Of a stretch of DNA of 64,000 nucleotides, positions 60,522-64,000 are shown in pieces. The stretch's first letter is position 1. Each line of letters starts with the position of its first letter. The DNA comes from Earliella scabrosa (Eukaryota; Basidiomycota; Agaricomycetes; Polyporales; Polyporaceae): the NCBI GenBank assembly GCA_022605405.1, contig JABYQQ010000036.1:1-64000 (forward strand), read 5' to 3'. The position numbers and the translations under genes are program-made. The notes under the pieces were generated by a model. It was given only the letters and a program-made list of their open reading frames with translations, did not search any database and had not been told where the DNA came from.

Positions 60522-60531
60522 GGATTATAAA
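60522..60531 (+). promoter_or_regulatory. TATA-like element before the 427-aa protein gene
   Basis: GGATTATAAAG is followed within 40 bp by long C/T-rich tracts typical of fungal transcription starts. It is almost 1 kb before ATG 61505, so the leader would be long and probably contains introns. Confidence 0.35.
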
Positions 60532-61504
60532 GTTTCCATTCCGGTAAAACAAAGGGCGGTCTGTGCTCTCGTCTCCGTCCTTGTCCTCGTTCTCGTCGTC
60601 CGCCACCCCGCCCTCGTCGTTCAGCCCGCCTCAGACGGCACAAAAGCCACCACGCACCCTGGCAAACACCCTCAGACACACAGTCGTTACCTGTCCTGCG
60701 CGCTCGGCGCTCCCAGTCATCAAAGCAGCAGTCTACCATCGTGAGTGCATACAGTCCAATAAGTGCTATATTGCTTTCGTCTATCCTCGTTCTTCGTTCA
60801 TCGAAGCACAACAGCACCACTTGCTACTCTCTGTACTGGTCCGTCGCAAGTGTTCCCTGTCGCTTCACCGTCATCACGCCTCAAAACTGAACCGGGGTGG
60901 CGCGCATTCCCCTTCTCTTCGTCAGTTTCTCACCTCGTCCTTCGATTCTATCCATCTTCCTCCACCGTCGTGCAGATTTCCTTTCTGTCTGACTTCCATA
61001 TATGTCTCTCTCTCTCTCCATGCTACGGATGCAGCCATATTGACACTTCCATTTCATCAGTTGCTGTCTGTGATTAGTTGTACTCATCCCTGCTTGACAG
61101 CCGTCATATTGAAGAGGCACTCTCATTGGCGATATCACCGCGGTCAGAAGGTCCTCTCTCGCACGAGACGTATCATTGCCCTCGCCCGCTCCAGTTCGTA
61201 TGTTCTACCTTATGGAAGTCCCGTTTAGTGTTTATGAGCACGCCACTTGGCATTTAGCCCTTGCGAATCCGCCGTCGCTGTGTTGATTGTCCGGTCGTCT
61301 CAGAACAAGTCTCAGGTCTGTCTTTGACGCCGTCATCGCTCTACATCTGCTTGACGTCTAGCATGATCAGGCGCGTGCACTGCCCATAAAATCCCTCTCT
61401 GTCTCCCGCATCTCAAAAGTAACCCGCGTCTTTCCCGTCGTGAGTCGGCCCTTCAGACTTTCCCCATCGCATGCTCAGGCACAGTCAACAGTCTACTGGT
61501 GCGC

Positions 61505-62788
61505 ATGACTAACTTTGTGGACCCGTACCCGTCATGGTGTCGGAGCCCTGCAGACATGTCTCTGCCGCCACCTGTATCGGACACCTGCTCTAGACCGACC
61601 AAGCCAATCCCCATCCCGCGCCGTCGGACTGCCCATCCTCCCCCTTGTTCCCCAACTCGCGACCAGAATTCCCCTGAACTTGTCTTCAACTTCGACTTCT
61701 CGGTCTCGCCCGACGATCCTCAGATAGGTCCGCAGTTGCTGTTGCAGCAACGTGGCCCTCCAAGTACGCGGCGTTTCCCTCTTCAACAAAACGCGACATA
61801 CACGCCACTTGCTGCCCTTGGCACTAACCACGGTGTTCCCGCACATCCGTATGCTCGCGAGCCTTTCCTGTACACCATCCCAAAGTTACCGCTGCAAGAC
61901 ACACAGAACACTCCCGCATCAATGTTTGTGGACCCTCGCGCTCCCACACCCTCCGTTGATGTCTCAAAAACCCGCGTGGTGTCATCGGCCTCATCCTCTC
62001 TTTCGTCGCTGTCATCGTTCCAGTCGTCAGAGCCATCATGTCCTCCTTCGGCTGACGCCTCAATGCACCTTAGCGGCGACGCCGATGAAAATTTCCTGCT
62101 TACTTCCGCATTCCAACGGCCGCTCGTTTCGGCTTCTGTGACATCATCCTCGAAATCGTCATTCGAAACCGCCTCTCTGTCACCATCGGCGTTCTACCAT
62201 TCACCCTCTCCTTCCCCGCCCCGCTACGTTCGCTCCGATACTCGTAACCGCGATATGGCACCACATCGTCCGACGGCTCTCCGTCGAACAACGGCTGCGG
62301 CGCCCGTCGTGTCCCTCAATGTCGCTCAGGCTCAGCGCTCAGACCGCGTTCTGGATAGACGCGAGCGCTCACTATACTCCGGCACTGTCTCACCCCGAAC
62401 AAAGCGTAGTTCCAGCGTCGGCGCCGGGCATGCCATTGAGAAAGTGCAAGACCCTGGTCGGCGCATGGCCACCGTCGTCGGCCGTGGTGCTGGACGCGTC
62501 ATCAGCATGTTCGAGTATACGTATGGTGGCGGAAGGTCTTTGGTCAGCGATGAAGACATCGAGCAATCCTTGGAGAAGGAAGCTAGGCAACACGCAGAAA
62601 CAAGTGGCCAGCCTGAACGGAACGTGGGAAGAGGGAGGAGGGAAAAGCGTCAGCAAGCTGAGCGAACCCGTGTGGCGAGTCCGGAGGTGGACAGGGGCCG
62701 GGCTAGAGGGCGTGCGTCCGCCAGGGGTGGCGCTGCAACTGCCCGCTCCCGTGCATTGCCCGGTTGGCAATGGATGGATGCGCCATAG
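61505..62788 (+). CDS. Ser-rich, disordered hypothetical protein (427 aa)
   Basis: A single open frame runs from ATG 61505 to TAG 62786-62788. The composition is strongly biased but protein-like: Pro-rich start (SLPPPVSDTC, KPIPIPRRRT), a Ser-rich middle (SASSSLSSLSSFQSSEPS), then basic segments. A better-ordered segment lies near residues 315-360 (GRRMATVVGRGAGRVISMFEYTYGGGRSLVSDEDIEQSLEKEA). The tail is Arg/Gly-rich (RGRARGRASARGG) and ends in WQWMDAP. RG-rich tails often bind RNA or are methylated, but that is inference. No family is recognised. GTGAGT directly after the stop suggests an intron in the 3' untranslated region. Confidence 0.75.
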   Translation: MTNFVDPYPSWCRSPADMSLPPPVSDTCSRPTKPIPIPRRRTAHPPPCSPTRDQNSPELVFNFDFSVSPDDPQIGPQLLLQQRGPPSTRRFPLQQNATYTPLAALGTNHGVPAHPYAREPFLYTIPKLPLQDTQNTPASMFVDPRAPTPSVDVSKTRVVSSASSSLSSLSSFQSSEPSCPPSADASMHLSGDADENFLLTSAFQRPLVSASVTSSSKSSFETASLSPSAFYHSPSPSPPRYVRSDTRNRDMAPHRPTALRRTTAAAPVVSLNVAQAQRSDRVLDRRERSLYSGTVSPRTKRSSSVGAGHAIEKVQDPGRRMATVVGRGAGRVISMFEYTYGGGRSLVSDEDIEQSLEKEARQHAETSGQPERNVGRGRREKRQQAERTRVASPEVDRGRARGRASARGGAATARSRALPGWQWMDAP

Positions 62789-64000
62789 GTGAGTAATCAT
62801 GACATCGGAATGTGTGCGATGTCATGATTGATCCGATCCGTACAGGTGCGTCACTGAAAACCTCGTCGAGGTCTTGGTTAGAGGTCGCCTCGTGCTACCA
62901 ACCTCCCGCCCCGATCTCAGTCATGGACATTGTGCATACGGACACACTTCGTGTATCATCTCGTCTTCACATTCGGCCCGCATCCCACACATTCACATTC
63001 ATCGACATGCCCCCTACGACTGCAGACTTCCGTCTCGCCCCCATCCCTCTTGTCTTTATATTGGCGTGCCACAAGATTCGCATTGGCATTCGCATCGAAT
63101 TCAAGCATACATTATATTCCCCCGTATATCCCTATCCCCATCATATCTCCATATCCCAGCATCATCATCCTTTTCTCATGGCATTTGCATCCCTCGCATC
63201 GGCATTTTATCACGTCACCTCTCATGCATCCACCCCATCACTCAGTATCTTTTATCGGCTGGTCAACGACATCCACGCATTCTCGCAGCATCCCAACATA
63301 GACATCATGTTAGCACTTACTAATTCTCCAACGCATCCCCCACGTCATAGGTTTTCCCCGTAGTCGTCTCCCGTCCTTGTGTCAGGACTTAGTGTACATA
63401 TTGTTTCTCTGCAGTACCGTCTTCATGGCCCCGGTTCCTCTCGATCGGTACCAGCCACATCCTCTCCCACTGGTCGGGCCGTTTCTTGTCATCCGCAGAG
63501 GGATTTGGGAGTGAAACATCTCTTGCACTATAGATTTCGGGTTGCTACAGCATCATATGCACGCATCGCCAATGTATCCTTCATTCGTCTTCCAACTGTC
63601 CGAGGCGCGACGCCTTATGCCCGCGTGCGATCTACATTGCGCACCATTGTCGATAGTCATCAGTCACAGGTGCGTCCTCATCGGAAGTGATTGGACAGTC
63701 TCGGCTGAGGATGAGAGTATATGGAAGATCGCGTCAGCGACACCGTCTGGGTTCTCTTGCACTGCCTGGAGTAATGAGTTAGCCCTAATCAGCGTAACGC
63801 GCCCGAACAACGAGAGGACGGGACGTACGAGATGTCCACATCTCGGGACTACCGATACCGAAGCCATGACACGGCCCTGACTAGCGTCGCAGATTGACTT
63901 GCGGGACTCAAGCGTACTGGTGCATCAACCGGATGAGTCGCTGGAGATGCGGATAGGATACACAGGAAACTTACACCATCTCCGGACGCTCACTGAAGAC
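62789..64000. other. Right edge: no supported gene
   Basis: The palindromic phrase AATCATGACATCGG...CGATGTCATGATT occurs at about 62796-62829. C/T- and CAT-rich DNA with many ATCC/CATC words follows (62.9-63.3 kb). Open frames here have biased composition and no domains. A minus-strand gene could enter from beyond 64000, but I cannot establish it. Confidence 0.35.

Larger units (their letters stand above)
55723..61504. other. 5.8-kb intergenic region, divergent between two genes
   Basis: It contains the promoter of the Cdc11-type gene (left) and the leader of the 427-aa gene (right). A fold-back element sits at 56151-56375. Several short plus-strand frames near 56.5-57.0 kb can be joined over an intron-like GTGAGT to TTTCAG (56759-56812), but give no recognisable protein. 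TTATAAAG near 60525 is a plausible TATA box. The C/T-rich DNA from 60560 on looks like a long 5' leader. Confidence 0.45.

Noticed and set aside
63888..64000. Possible 3' end of a minus-strand gene entering from the right edge
   Set aside because: The only intron that fits (GTAAGT to CTCCAG) would be 34 nt, too short, and alternative joins give no recognisable protein.

Overview
The window looks like part of a filamentous basidiomycete nuclear genome, most likely Agaricomycetes. Genes carry many introns of about 41-93 nt, mostly 50-70, with GT-AG ends and CTRAY-like branch sites. The mobile elements belong to two superfamilies that are abundant in Agaricomycetes, KDZ (Kyakuja-Dileera-Zisupton) and Plavaka (a CACTA/Mirage/Chapaev relative). 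Several proteins belong to lineage-expanded mushroom families. Species cannot be called from sequence alone.

Left third (1 to about 31.6 kb): accessory, repeat-rich DNA. It opens with AT-rich degenerate repeats, followed by a strikingly regular 53-bp minisatellite (about 2.2-3.7 kb). Two plus-strand genes follow: a Lys/Arg-rich protein against the satellite and an 878-aa protein of unknown function. Gene-poor DNA then holds a 317-bp tandem duplication and a perfect 34-bp palindrome. From 11.1 to 25.4 kb a Plavaka transposase gene (minus strand) is cut in two by a 10.9-kb KDZ element. The KDZ element has matching inverted ends and a 7-bp target duplication. It carries three genes with open, phase-consistent exons: the KDZ transposase (1114 aa), a 232-aa protein with a viroplasmin/RNase H1 N-terminal-type domain, and a divergently transcribed 888-aa protein of unknown function. 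Next to the Plavaka element is a 16-exon DUF6532-like gene (25.6-28.9 kb), then a nest of short non-autonomous elements (29.7-31.6 kb).

Middle (31.6-49.4 kb): GC-rich and nearly gene-free except for a four-exon TALE (KN-type) homeodomain transcription factor at 35.7-37.9 kb. About 11.5 kb of apparently noncoding DNA lies upstream of it, which is long for such a genome. The long open frames there look like composition artefacts.

Right part (49.4-64 kb): conserved chromosome. An 11-exon minus-strand gene encodes a 1616-aa leucine-rich-repeat protein of the Nud1/Cdc11 type, the scaffold of the septation initiation/mitotic exit network at the spindle pole. A fold-back element lies just upstream of it. 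A plus-strand gene for a Ser-rich, disordered 427-aa protein sits near 61.5-62.8 kb.

The best candidate for an undescribed system is the KDZ element with two non-transposase genes inside its ends. It suggests that two protein families usually annotated as hypothetical in mushrooms may travel, and perhaps work, with KDZ transposons. All homology calls come from reading the sequence and recalling families, with no database search. Exon coordinates were derived by hand from splice motifs and checked only for reading-frame closure.
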